Source: Anaerolineae bacterium (GTDB lineage: Bacteria > Chloroflexota > Anaerolineae > Aggregatilineales > UBA3940). From it: a stretch of DNA of 53,811 nt. The translations under genes were made by a program, and so were the position numbers. A model generated the notes under the pieces. The model made no database searches, had not been told where the DNA came from, and worked only from the letters and a program-made list of their open reading frames with translations. Below, piece after piece: positions 34,688 through 43,116 of this stretch. The stretch lies in contig JAFGLD010000090.1 in NCBI GenBank assembly GCA_016928235.1, positions 1-53,811 on the forward strand, written 5' to 3'. How positions within the stretch are numbered: position 1 is the first letter of the stretch; every line of letters starts with the position of its first letter.

Positions 34688-35875
34688 ATGTTCGGTGACA
34701 CACTAATGTCTACCCCATCACAAGAAGTCGCAGATGAGCTTCGTGCATGGCGCATTCGACTGCTTGACTTCCTTTTGGTCAGCTCACTCGTGCCTGGAAT
34801 GTTCGCTCTATACTCGGTCATTGTCAACGCTATCAATGATCCCGCTCTGAGACCGTCAGCAACGTTTTACGTTGTGGTCTATATACTTGTCGCGCTCCTC
34901 CTGCTGGTACGTAGAGTAGATATTAGCTGGCGAATAGCCGGCTACCTGGTTCTGGTATTGGCGCTGGCTACTTCAGCCATGTTCGTCAGCGGATTGGTTG
35001 GCAGCGGCCGGGTTCTCATGATGGTGGCTATTGCGCTGGGGACCGCCTTGTTTGGTTGGCAGGTTGGTGTGATAACCAGTCTATTCAGCCTCGCTGTCTA
35101 TATAGGGATATGGATAGCTGTCAGTCAGGAGTATCTGACCCCTTTGCCGGCCACTGATTCTTGGTGGATGTCAGAAGGACTGACCCTGGTGTTAGGCATT
35201 GCGGTATTGCTGGTCACAGTGGTGAGCTTCGGAAAAGCGCAGCAGCGAGGCATGGAGCGAGCGCAGGAGGCTGAAGTGAAACTGATGGCAGCACAAGCAC
35301 AACAGTGGGTCTTGGCTTGCAATCTGCACGATGAGACTGTGCAGCAAATGTATGGTGTCATCCTTGTTTTGCGGCGAGCTATCGCTGTTATCCAATCCAA
35401 CCCGGAGCAGAGTATAGCCCGGCTGAAACGCGCACTCGATCTATCTATTCAAGCCTGGTATGGGCTACGCGACCATCTCTCGCAGTTAGGCGGAGCAACA
35501 CAGCCGGACAAGCCATCTTTGGCCACAGCCATGCCAAGAAATGGCAGATCCGATCTTCCCGGTGAAATGGTCCCTTTTGACATTCAAATGATACTGACCC
35601 GGATCATCCAGGAATCCATGTCGAATGTTTACCGCCACAGCCGGGCCACGCAGATAGACGTAAATATGCGTGTGGACAAAGAGCTTGTTCGGATCAATAT
35701 TCGCGACAATGGAATAGGGTTTGCTCCGGATGGCATCAACAAGGTTGGTTTTGGCTTGACCAGTCTGCGCGAGCAGATCGGCGAACTAGGGGGAACATTT
35801 ATCGTTCAGAGTGCTACAGGCATAGGTACAAATCTAAAGGTAACGGTTCCACTGGAGGTAGTCGATCATGAGTAA
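34688..35875 (+). CDS. Sensor histidine kinase (HisKA_3 type)
   Basis: 395 residues from ATG 34688, which has AAGGAG 9 bases upstream. About six membrane helices occupy residues 25-195, then a coiled segment (QQRGMERAQEAEVKLMAAQA), the phosphoacceptor ACNLHDETVQQMYGVI (His214), and an HATPase_c domain with ESMSNVYRHSRATQI, IRDNGIGFAP and GFGLTSLREQIGELGG. The kinase is unlike the first pair outside the catalytic motifs, so this is a separate system, not a duplicate. Its stop overlaps the start of its response regulator by 8 bases. Confidence 0.9.
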   Translation: MFGDTLMSTPSQEVADELRAWRIRLLDFLLVSSLVPGMFALYSVIVNAINDPALRPSATFYVVVYILVALLLLVRRVDISWRIAGYLVLVLALATSAMFVSGLVGSGRVLMMVAIALGTALFGWQVGVITSLFSLAVYIGIWIAVSQEYLTPLPATDSWWMSEGLTLVLGIAVLLVTVVSFGKAQQRGMERAQEAEVKLMAAQAQQWVLACNLHDETVQQMYGVILVLRRAIAVIQSNPEQSIARLKRALDLSIQAWYGLRDHLSQLGGATQPDKPSLATAMPRNGRSDLPGEMVPFDIQMILTRIIQESMSNVYRHSRATQIDVNMRVDKELVRINIRDNGIGFAPDGINKVGFGLTSLREQIGELGGTFIVQSATGIGTNLKVTVPLEVVDHE

Positions 35876-36512
35876 CAACAAAATCCGTTTGCTATTGGTG
35901 GATGATCATCCTGTTGTATGCCAGGGACTCGCTGAGGAACTCGATGCTGAGGGCGATATTGATGTGGTAGGTATAGCAGGAAGCGTAGCCGAAGCATTGA
36001 CTTTGATCTCAGAGGTTCAACCGGATATCGTGCTGTCCGATATGCGTTTGCCGGATGGCACAGGTGAGGAGATATGCCGCCACATATGCGGTCATCAGAA
36101 CGGTCATCGCTTTCTGGTCCTTACAGGCTTTGACGATGCTCGCGATATATGGCAAATGAGGGAGGCCCAGGCCAATGGAATGATCTACAAGTCAGCCGAT
36201 CCACACCAGGTTACACAGGCCGTGAAGCAAGTGATGGCCGGGGAGCGGCTATGGACAGACAAGCAGATCACGTGCGCGAGACGGTGGTGGGACGAAGTGG
36301 GAAGCCGGCTTGCGACACTCACGAACCGCGAGCGAGAAGTGCTGCGATTGGTAGCCCAGGGCATGTCGAATAAGGATATCGCAGCGACTTTGGGAATCTG
36401 TGTAGCCAGCACCGAGACTCATCTGACACATCTGCTGCAAAAATTAGAACTCAAATCTCGCAGAGAGATGGCAGCGTTCGTCTGGCGCCACAGGCTCATG
36501 GATTGCCTGTAG
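35868..36512 (+). CDS. NarL/FixJ family response regulator
   Basis: 214 residues. Receiver domain with LLLVDDHPVVCQGL, Asp58 in DIVLSDMRLPDGTG, LVLTGFDD and a MIYKSADP Lys. LuxR-type HTH: TLTNREREVLRLVAQGMSNK, DIAATLGICVASTETHLTHL. Its gene overlaps the kinase gene by 8 bases. It is directly followed by a secreted-protein gene whose upstream region shares a 28-bp element with the next secreted-protein gene, so these are its most likely targets (inference). Confidence 0.95.
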   Translation: MSNNKIRLLLVDDHPVVCQGLAEELDAEGDIDVVGIAGSVAEALTLISEVQPDIVLSDMRLPDGTGEEICRHICGHQNGHRFLVLTGFDDARDIWQMREAQANGMIYKSADPHQVTQAVKQVMAGERLWTDKQITCARRWWDEVGSRLATLTNREREVLRLVAQGMSNKDIAATLGICVASTETHLTHLLQKLELKSRREMAAFVWRHRLMDCL

Positions 36513-36530
36513 ATTTGTGCCGAGACTGTT

Positions 36531-36558
36531 GAAAAATCATAGTTTTCATGGATGACAC
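36531..36558 (+). promoter_or_regulatory. Shared 28-bp upstream element, copy 1
   Basis: The 28 bases starting GAAAAATCATAG and ending GGATGACAC are identical to 37991-38018. Thirteen bases further on each copy has a -10-like TATGAT (36571-36576) or CATGAT. ATCATA within the element and the later TATGAT are inverted repeats of each other. It could be an activator site or part of the promoter of the 36640 gene. Confidence 0.6.
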
Positions 36559-36639
36559 TGGCCCTTTAAGTATGATAGTCTGGGCCTTGGACTGTGTATC
36601 CAAACAACTTTAGATTATATATAACAAGGAGACAGATAA

Positions 36640-37827
36640 ATGTTTTCATCCTCAAAAATCAAAACGAGGTTGGGAATCCTGGTAGGAGCAGTAGCCATCA
36701 GTGTGATTGTCGGTATTCTTGCAATACCCCGTCAGTCTGCCAATGCAGCCAGCTTCCTGGATTGGTCATATTGGTACCCCGTGGATCGCGGGCAACCGGT
36801 AGGCCGGCGTGTCATAAACAGATGGGATCACCCTTATTCCCGCGAGATTACAGGGACAGCTCCGCTGACAAGCTGGTGGAGATATCACGGTCAGGCAACG
36901 TGGAATGTGCCAGGTGCACCAGAAACGTTACCCACGACATATAATAGTCAGAATGTCGATTATTTCGTCAACTGGCAATGTGGAGCGGCGTCTGACGACA
37001 ATCAGTGTCTGAAATATTGGACAACCTATCGAGAATATATTTCGGAGGGCAGGGTTTCAGGAGCTGACATCGATCTACAGCATTGGGCACGTGGTTCCGA
37101 ACACAATTGGGAGGTTTACTATAATCCCAGCACGATTACCAATTGCACTTCCTCCGGTGTTAAGAGTGTTGGCAATAATATTGTAAAAAGCACATCTAGT
37201 AAGTCTCCGCTTGTTATGAGATTGCCGACTCAGGCAGGTACAACATATAGAAGTCCAATGGTATGCACAGTTGCATATGATCAATACATCCAAGATGTGA
37301 ACCATACGATTGATCAGCGAAACCTGTCTATGTCTGCACAGAGGGAACTCTACAAAAAAGGCGAGTTGGCTCTATGGCAGACAGGTAATTGGATTGTGGA
37401 AACTAAAACGCTTTCCAAATCCGGCAATCTAGTACAAGCTGAAAATCGATACTATTCCAACAATCCAAGCCAGGGCAACTTTTTCTCGTTTGATTACTGT
37501 GAGAAAAGGAATCCTTATCAAAACCCTCCACCATGGTTTACAGCCGATAGCGAGCACTGCAATGGCAAAACCAGAAAAACAAAGACATTTGATGGTAAAA
37601 CATATTACCTGTTTGCATTCGAGACCTATTGGATGCGCCAAGTCGAACCATCAAACCGCTTGACGAATGGTATGGGATCGTATCACTGGTCCAGTTGGGG
37701 GCTGACGGAGCTTCAAAATCTCATCCAACATCCTGATTGGTTCAATGCCTGGGATGATGATGTTGTTCAGGAGTGGACTGCTCCCGAGGCCTGTCACATG
37801 GAAAATGGGATGCTCCGGTGCCCATAG
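36640..37827 (+). CDS. Secreted Cys-rich protein of unknown family
   Basis: 395 residues. An N-terminal signal peptide (LGILVGAVAISVIVGILAIP, with a likely cleavage after ANA) is followed by a soluble, aromatic-rich domain (WSYWYPVDRGQP, TSWWRYHGQATWN) with eight Cys residues in the mature part, an even number that suits disulfides outside the cell. No enzymatic motif is recognised. AAGGAG precedes the ATG by 8 bases. The gene carries the shared 28-bp element upstream and follows the second two-component pair. The 3' side has a CCCGGC-AAACA-GCCGGG hairpin at 37875-37891. Confidence 0.75.
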   Translation: MFSSSKIKTRLGILVGAVAISVIVGILAIPRQSANAASFLDWSYWYPVDRGQPVGRRVINRWDHPYSREITGTAPLTSWWRYHGQATWNVPGAPETLPTTYNSQNVDYFVNWQCGAASDDNQCLKYWTTYREYISEGRVSGADIDLQHWARGSEHNWEVYYNPSTITNCTSSGVKSVGNNIVKSTSSKSPLVMRLPTQAGTTYRSPMVCTVAYDQYIQDVNHTIDQRNLSMSAQRELYKKGELALWQTGNWIVETKTLSKSGNLVQAENRYYSNNPSQGNFFSFDYCEKRNPYQNPPPWFTADSEHCNGKTRKTKTFDGKTYYLFAFETYWMRQVEPSNRLTNGMGSYHWSSWGLTELQNLIQHPDWFNAWDDDVVQEWTAPEACHMENGMLRCP

Positions 37828-37874
37828 CAGCCTATTTCGAGTAAAGCTTGAGGACACATAGCCCAGAATAGATG

Positions 37875-37891
37875 CCCGGCAAACAGCCGGG
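37875..37891 (+). terminator. Weak terminator-like hairpin
   Basis: CCCGGC-AAACA-GCCGGG followed by TATTTG, 48 bases past the stop of the 36640 gene. Confidence 0.4.
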
Positions 37892-37990
37892 TATTTGATT
37901 CCGGCTCGAAAGAGTAATCGACGAGCAAAAGCATCCAAGTCTTCACAACCAGACTCGACCTCAAACACCATGGCCGCCCAGGCTTCTTCG

Positions 37991-38018
37991 GAAAAATCAT
38001 AGTTTTCATGGATGACAC
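37991..38018 (+). promoter_or_regulatory. Shared 28-bp upstream element, copy 2
   Basis: Identical to 36531-36558, here 76 bases before the ATG at 38094. It is followed after 12 bases by CATGATAGGCT, matching TATGATAGTCT of copy 1. Both copies stand at similar distances (about 76-82 bases) from their gene starts. Confidence 0.6.
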
Positions 38019-38093
38019 CTGTTTTTTAGCATGATAGGCTGATATCAGCTCGATATTTTTCCGGAGTCAAACTGAAATCCAAGAGGATGGAAA

Positions 38094-39584
38094 ATGACAA
38101 TCAAATCAGCCTTAACCTGCCTTGTCGCTGCCGGCAAGACTATCTGTTCCAAATGCGTTTCTCTCCCACGACGCACGCTGCTCTTTCTTGGCCTGGGTTT
38201 GGGATTGTTGGCTGCTGCTTTTGCCGCCCAGCCCTACACAACCGGCATGGCAGCTCCGGCATTGTACAACCGGCCCGTGCTGGCAAATGCTGCTAATCCC
38301 TTGAGTATTCCAACGTATGAGGGATCCGGGCAGGCTGTTCATCCGGATGTTGTGTATGTTCCCGGCGGCTGGAAGGGCTACAAATACTGGATGGTCATGG
38401 TCCCTTATCCGTATAGTAACGGAATCTATGAAAATCCCAGTATTGTTGCCTCAAACGACAACCAAACATGGAAGGCAGTCACGAACAACCCAATTGTTCC
38501 TAACCCCGATCCTGGTAAATATGTCCAGAGTGACCCTGATATACTGCTGGTCAACAATATCATGTATGTCTATTTTCGCCGAAATACCAAGATTTCCGGG
38601 TCATCTGAGACCACCACTCTCTACCGTATTTGCTCAACGAACGGCGTCGATTGGGGATACAATCCGGCGAACCCTATTAACCCGGAATATTGTGCACTCA
38701 CGGCAACTTCCATAAAGAATGTGAATTCACGTACCTTTGCCTCCCCATCCGTCATCTACAAGAACGGGAAATACCATCTGTTTTCCGTTGATACCACGGA
38801 CAAGAAGCAAGTGCATTATAGATATAGTCCCAGTGGTGACGGTCTCAACTGGTATGGCGATCAGACAGTCTCCTTAACGCTAGATTATGCCTGGCACCTG
38901 GATGTCGTTCCCTATCAGAACCATTATCTGATGCTCATCAACAATTACGATCTCTCCAGCGATCCTGCTTATTCAACTCTCTACTATTTTCATAGCGAGA
39001 ATATGAAAACGTGGACGTACGGTGGGGCTGTTCTTAAGAAATCCGGCAACGCTAACGCCTGGGATAGTCAAAACATTTATCGTTCCAGTTTTGTCATCGA
39101 ACCCCGTTCCAATGGTAAAACCTACTTCCGGGTCTGGTACTCCGCCTTTAAGGATAATGATGATCCTGGCTCAGGAGATATACCTCACATAGGTTACACA
39201 GAAGCCGAGTGGACATACGGGTCTGCAGCCGCCCCTACCTGCGAGTCTTGGACCGATGTTTACATTAACGATTGCAACTCCTGGGCTGCCTTTGAAGGAC
39301 AATCACCAGCCTGCACCACGACAAACAGGTTTGTCGATCTCAAGATTTACGGGACCAACAAGCCTACCCAGATGCAAGTGGTCAATGTGCCGGACCCTAG
39401 CTGGTATTGTACGGACAGTAGAATTAACTGGCCTTCAAGTTGGAGCACTTACACGCCGCTCCTCAAGGGTTGGAAGCTTTTCGACTCTAACGGCATCAAA
39501 AAGGTCTGTGTTCGGCTAAGGAACAACATGGGTGAAAGCTCATTCTCAAAGTGTGGCGGCGAAATCCGCCTTCAGGAGGAGTAG
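38094..39584 (+). CDS. Secreted beta-propeller-like protein with Cys-rich C-terminus
   Basis: 496 residues. A signal region with a long hydrophobic stretch (LLFLGLGLGLLAAAFAAQP) is followed by residues about 70-375 that look like a five-bladed propeller of the GH43/GH117-like type: HPDVVYVPGGWKGYKYWMVM, YENPSIVASNDNQTWKAV, DPDILLVNNIMYVYFRR, SPSVIYKNGKYHLF and WHLDVVPYQNHYLMLI are blade-like repeats with acidic residues at typical positions. The C-terminal 115 residues form a separate domain with most of its cysteines (CESWTDVYINDCNSW ... KVCVRLRNNMG). It may bind or cleave polysaccharide; substrate unknown. AGAGGA precedes the ATG. Confidence 0.65.
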   Translation: MTIKSALTCLVAAGKTICSKCVSLPRRTLLFLGLGLGLLAAAFAAQPYTTGMAAPALYNRPVLANAANPLSIPTYEGSGQAVHPDVVYVPGGWKGYKYWMVMVPYPYSNGIYENPSIVASNDNQTWKAVTNNPIVPNPDPGKYVQSDPDILLVNNIMYVYFRRNTKISGSSETTTLYRICSTNGVDWGYNPANPINPEYCALTATSIKNVNSRTFASPSVIYKNGKYHLFSVDTTDKKQVHYRYSPSGDGLNWYGDQTVSLTLDYAWHLDVVPYQNHYLMLINNYDLSSDPAYSTLYYFHSENMKTWTYGGAVLKKSGNANAWDSQNIYRSSFVIEPRSNGKTYFRVWYSAFKDNDDPGSGDIPHIGYTEAEWTYGSAAAPTCESWTDVYINDCNSWAAFEGQSPACTTTNRFVDLKIYGTNKPTQMQVVNVPDPSWYCTDSRINWPSSWSTYTPLLKGWKLFDSNGIKKVCVRLRNNMGESSFSKCGGEIRLQEE

Positions 39585-39912
39585 CCTGGAATCAAAAGGG
39601 GTAGAGCAGCACAGCGCGAGCCCGGTCTGCTTTACCCCGACACATTTGATCCTACGATTAGAAATATGGGCATGGTTCAATGCTTGCGCTGTTGAGACAA
39701 GAGGTATCTTTACAATTTTGGCTACACTTGGGGAATGAGGGGAAACCACAAAAGAACGCTTTGGAAAAAGCGTTGGAGCAAAGTAGGTTGTTGTCCGAGG
39801 GGATTGTTGCCCTGGACTATTGCTAATCATACCACAAGTGCTCATGAATTTGTAAACTTACTTTCCGCGATTATGAACCATGCCGAAATATGCTATTGGG
39901 GTTGTCGATGAT
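39585..39912. other. Spacer with two hairpins
   Basis: No gene is supported. 39598-39638: GGGGTAGAGCAG pairs with CTGCTTTACCCC (one mismatch), 14 bases past the stop of the previous gene and probably its transcript end. 39755-39774: AACGCTTT-GGAA-AAAGCGTT, a perfect 8-bp stem. Confidence 0.45.
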
Positions 39913-39949
39913 CAAAAAGCTCACCATAGGGGATGAAAATAGCTTTTTG
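39913..39949 (+). promoter_or_regulatory. Leader hairpin before the phospholipase-D-like gene
   Basis: CAAAAAGCT (39913-39921) pairs perfectly with AGCTTTTTG (39941-39949), ending 26 bases before the GGGAGG of the next gene. A T-run is part of the right arm, so it could act as an attenuator or terminator in the leader. Confidence 0.4.
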
Positions 39950-39985
39950 ACTCGTCACTCATCACTATTTTCAAGGGAGGTAATC

Positions 39986-42037
39986 ATGCGTTTACGTAAC
40001 CTGGCTTTTTCAAGCAGTGTAGCCGGCCACATCAGAGTTTCCCGTATCCTATGTGTCTCGATCATCGTGCTTGTGCTCTTGCTGGTCACTGCTGGCGCGG
40101 TGAGGCTCAATCACGCGATGGCAGAAGAGAGCGTGTCCGACGAAGTCAACACATCTGTTCCCCCTGACTTTGCCATTCAATGCAAACGTATGACGGGGTA
40201 TCTTGACTGTAAATACCTGAACGGAGATCCTGTCAGCCTCGACACTGTGGCAGGAAATGGCCAGACGGCAATGATGAGAGTCATGGAAATGTGTGGGGAT
40301 GAACGATGTACCCCCAGATACGATATCCATTACTATGCGCAATGCAACGCAACATGGTCAGACCCGATTCCCGAGCTGACGCGTGTCCTGGCTACTAATG
40401 CTCACGATCCTTTCTATTTTAGTGAGACGAAAAGAGTGTATTGTGGCACCGGGCACAGTGGTGGTTGCAGCCTCACGTTTTCAGGAGTCATGCCTGCTGC
40501 AACCGGCGGTGGTAATGGTTATGATTGGGAATTGATAACCGGCTTCGAGAACGACTTCGACTCAGGCATAATGCCTCCTGGACAGCATCACATAGAGTGC
40601 AATTACTGGCTCGGATCAGATCCTAGACTGATGCCAATAGTGATGTACCCTGGTGCATGCAAGGATGTGCTACCCGGTACGGCTGCCGGACGTGCGGTGT
40701 TATCTGCTATCAACTCATCGTCACCCTTTCAGATAGATGCGGCACAGGCATATTGCGATAACAACTATGTGGATTTGATATCTCTGCCACCTGGCGAGGA
40801 CGCATTTAACCGATTTGCGGAACTTGCAGAAGATGCAGAATACGAGGTGGACTTCGCTAACATGATTTGGGACCCATATGCCGGAAATACGGCAGACTCT
40901 GCGAATACCGAAGCCTCCGAAAGTCCTGGAGGATTATTCCTCCAGGGTGTAAAGAGACTTTACGACAAGACATTCTTGCCCAATCCGATGAAGTATAAAC
41001 CTTTAGAACCTTTACGAGTACGAATCTTGTTAGGCGATACTCGTCTTCTTGGAAAAGGCCAAGATCAGCGGATAAGTGTTATCAATGATCTCACAAGATT
41101 GGGTATACCCATGAGATATCCTCCATTCTCTCTAGAGCCTACCTGGACTGTCGAGGTAGCCTATTCTCGGCACAGAAATCCGCTCCACAGCCATGCCAAG
41201 ATGATGGTCGTGGATGGGAAGCGTGTTATTGCCGCCGGTTACAACATGCAATACGATTATTTACGGAACGATCCCACTCACGATCTCGGCGTTGAAGTCA
41301 GTGGTCCAATCGGTGTCGACGCCTTGGAAACCTTCGACAAGTTATGGGCCGAGGCTTATCGCTGCGACAGGATCGTAGACGATCTGGGTATTCAAAAATG
41401 CGTCCAATCCCAAACCGAGCCCTTGGGACAGATACCCCATGCTAAGCGGCTGTACTTCCCTACAGCCACCGGAGACGATATTGTCTTCTCACTCTACCGC
41501 GATCATGAGGAAAAAACATCCAACAATGCCATGGTTGCTGCAGTTGCAACTGCAGAGACAAGGGTAGATATCCTGGCAGCTACTTTTGCGTATGGGGTCA
41601 CTCCTTCACCACCAAATGATCCTCCGCCCTATGTAGAAGCGATTCTGGATGCCTTAAAGAGAGGAGTACCCGTCAGGATCATGTCGAACAACAACATAGA
41701 GGCCACAGTGGGCCTGTGCAACCTGCAAAGGAAAATCCATGACGATGACCCATCCAAGGCTTCTCTTCTTGAAATCAAGGTCTCTTCGTATCGAATCCAT
41801 ACCAAAGCCATCTCGATTGATGACTCGTTTATCATCGTCGGTAGCCAGAATTTCGATTTCAGTTCCTGGGGAGATGACCGGGCTGATCTAGGGATCGACT
41901 TGGCCGAGTATTGTCTGGGGGTGGAAGGATCTCAAGCAGCTCGGGATTTCGCTTTGACATTCAACTCAGAGTGGGAAGACCCAAGAAGTGACTTCTTACC
42001 GTGTTTCTTTGCCGACGAGGCCTCGGAATCGCCCTAG
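39986..42037 (+). CDS. Secreted phospholipase-D-like protein with two HKD motifs
   Basis: 683 residues from ATG 39986, with GGGAGG 5 bases upstream. A signal peptide (ILCVSIIVLVLLLVTAGAV) leads to an N-terminal Cys-rich part and two PLD half-domains. HKD1 is LHSHAKMMVVDGKRVIAAGY (His403, Lys405) and HKD2 is IHTKAISIDDSFIIVGSQNF (His605, Lys607); both are intact, so catalysis by the usual His nucleophile pair is expected. The domain order resembles cardiolipin synthase and secreted phosphodiesterases. About fifteen Cys in the mature protein suggest a disulfide-stabilised enzyme outside the cell. It is the third consecutive exported Cys-rich protein, but it lacks the shared 28-bp element. Confidence 0.85.
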   Translation: MRLRNLAFSSSVAGHIRVSRILCVSIIVLVLLLVTAGAVRLNHAMAEESVSDEVNTSVPPDFAIQCKRMTGYLDCKYLNGDPVSLDTVAGNGQTAMMRVMEMCGDERCTPRYDIHYYAQCNATWSDPIPELTRVLATNAHDPFYFSETKRVYCGTGHSGGCSLTFSGVMPAATGGGNGYDWELITGFENDFDSGIMPPGQHHIECNYWLGSDPRLMPIVMYPGACKDVLPGTAAGRAVLSAINSSSPFQIDAAQAYCDNNYVDLISLPPGEDAFNRFAELAEDAEYEVDFANMIWDPYAGNTADSANTEASESPGGLFLQGVKRLYDKTFLPNPMKYKPLEPLRVRILLGDTRLLGKGQDQRISVINDLTRLGIPMRYPPFSLEPTWTVEVAYSRHRNPLHSHAKMMVVDGKRVIAAGYNMQYDYLRNDPTHDLGVEVSGPIGVDALETFDKLWAEAYRCDRIVDDLGIQKCVQSQTEPLGQIPHAKRLYFPTATGDDIVFSLYRDHEEKTSNNAMVAAVATAETRVDILAATFAYGVTPSPPNDPPPYVEAILDALKRGVPVRIMSNNNIEATVGLCNLQRKIHDDDPSKASLLEIKVSSYRIHTKAISIDDSFIIVGSQNFDFSSWGDDRADLGIDLAEYCLGVEGSQAARDFALTFNSEWEDPRSDFLPCFFADEASESP

Positions 42038-42108
42038 TACATTTGGGTGCCTATATGGCTGCGAGAGCCTTTCTGTCCAATCGCTGGCTCTATTTACGCC
42101 TTAATGTG

Positions 42109-42193
42109 CTATAGCTTTTCAGAAAACGTTCCAGGTAGCTTTGCACTTACAAGAGACGTGATTTTGTTCAAATCATTATCTGAAAAGCTATAG
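42109..42193. repeat. 85-bp element with 14-bp terminal inverted repeats
   Basis: CTATAGCTTTTCAG (42109-42122) is exactly inverted as CTGAAAAGCTATAG (42180-42193), separated by 57 bases without coding capacity. It resembles a very small MITE, or a long-loop transcript end after the PLD gene. Confidence 0.55.
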
Positions 42194-42247
42194 ATACATC
42201 GCTGTAGTTGTATCGCCAGCAGTCACAAAGTCTTAAGTTCTACTCAC

Positions 42248-42288
42248 CGCAGCACGCAGAGATCATAAGTTTCTCTCTGCGTGCTGCG
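42248..42288. repeat. Hairpin with perfect 14-bp GC-rich stem
   Basis: CGCAGCACGCAGAG pairs with CTCTGCGTGCTGCG across a 13-base loop. This looks like the common extragenic CGCAGAG palindromes of bacterial genomes. Confidence 0.6.
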
Positions 42289-42339
42289 AAGCACCAGAAA
42301 GAGATGCAGTTTGCCCTTGCATGGAGATACTGGGTCATA

Positions 42340-42670
42340 CTACAAGTGAGTCACCGGGACAAAATAATGACGCTGAATGCCCATTAAGGCTGTATTTTTC
42401 GCCAGCACATCGAAGGCCGGATATTTTCCCAACACCTGCCCCTCCTCCTCGATCATCAACCAGTTAGTGTGCCCCCACTCCACCGGGTTGCCATCGAGGG
42501 CGAAAGGCGTTATGGCCACCACGCGCGGATCGGCCAGCCAGGGCATCCAGCCTTCCTCCGGATCATCAGGATAGTGTCCATTGTTGCCCCACAGCGCCAG
42601 ATCGAGATAGTGTGCCGCTGTCTGAGCATCGGGCAGGGCAGGGCCATCATCAAGCAAGTCCAGATCGATT
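42340..42670 (-). pseudogene. 3' fragment of a glycosidase-like gene
   Basis: The minus-strand frame ending in TAG at 42340 encodes about 105 residues that read like the C-terminus of an exported glycoside hydrolase: LALWGNNGHYPDDPEEGWMP, WLADPRVVAITPFALDGNPV and EWGHTNWLMIEEEGQVLGKY. The upstream part is missing: at about 42671 the sequence switches to plus-strand homology with the histidine kinase gene, and the antisense of that segment fills the frame. The gene is therefore truncated at its 5' end. The family is not certain. Confidence 0.55.
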
Positions 42671-42959
42671 CGGCCCGCCACATGATCTGGGACATGCATC
42701 CCGAACAACTTGAACAGGCTTCCCTCGTTGAAAGGATAGGGGAGATGTCTGTGTACTGGTTGGTAGAGAACACTGTCAACGTGACAATGACCATCACTGG
42801 TACACCCCGCCTCCTCGATGCATCGATAGATGTCACGCCGCCGTGACGGTCGCATTAAAGAGAAAAATCCTCCGGATGAATTAACCAAACCCTGCTGAGG
42901 CCCTATCAAACAGGACTGCACAATCGCTGATGGTTTTGCTGTTACACATGGTGTGATCG
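42671..42959 (+). pseudogene. Decayed copy of the first histidine kinase/response regulator operon
   Basis: 42671-42838 is closely similar to 32864-33032 of the sensor kinase gene and still reads MIWDMHPEQLEQASLVERI and ENTVNVTMTITGTPRLLDAS in frame. At GATGTCACGCCGC it jumps directly to the 3' end of the response regulator: CGTGACGGTCGCATTAAAGA continues as in 33893-33934, then on through its 3' flank to CACATGGTGTGATCG. About 850 bases between the two are deleted. The copy also lacks the MITE-like insert found in the intact locus. Confidence 0.8.
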
Positions 42960-43036
42960 GCATTGATTGGACATGATGCAGGCCAAGGAAATAGCCTTTC
43001 GACAATAGACATGCTATGTTAACCCATCATGATGTG
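42960..43036. other. Spacer before the lipoprotein promoter
   Basis: No gene is supported. It includes the short palindrome ATCATGAT near 43027. Confidence 0.25.
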
Positions 43037-43065
43037 TTGACAAACAGCACAGCGACCGGTAATGT
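43037..43065 (+). promoter_or_regulatory. Promoter of the lipoprotein gene
   Basis: TTGACA (43037-43042), a 17-base spacer and TAATGT (43060-43065), 51 bases before the ATG. Both hexamers and the spacing equal those before the Ser/Thr kinase gene at 12910-12938. Confidence 0.6.
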
Positions 43066-43116
43066 AGATCACAAAACAGACAACCACCTGATCATTTCAT
43101 CCGCCGGGAGTTTGAC

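Noticed and set aside
37651-37971. Minus-strand frame of 106 residues across the end of the 36640 gene
   Set aside because: More than half lies antisense to a well-supported secreted-protein gene, with no ribosome binding site. The part beyond the gene has no recognisable family.
42340-43005. Single 221-residue minus-strand gene
   Set aside because: Its N-terminal half is antisense of a decayed histidine kinase/response regulator copy. Only the C-terminal part is glycosidase-like.
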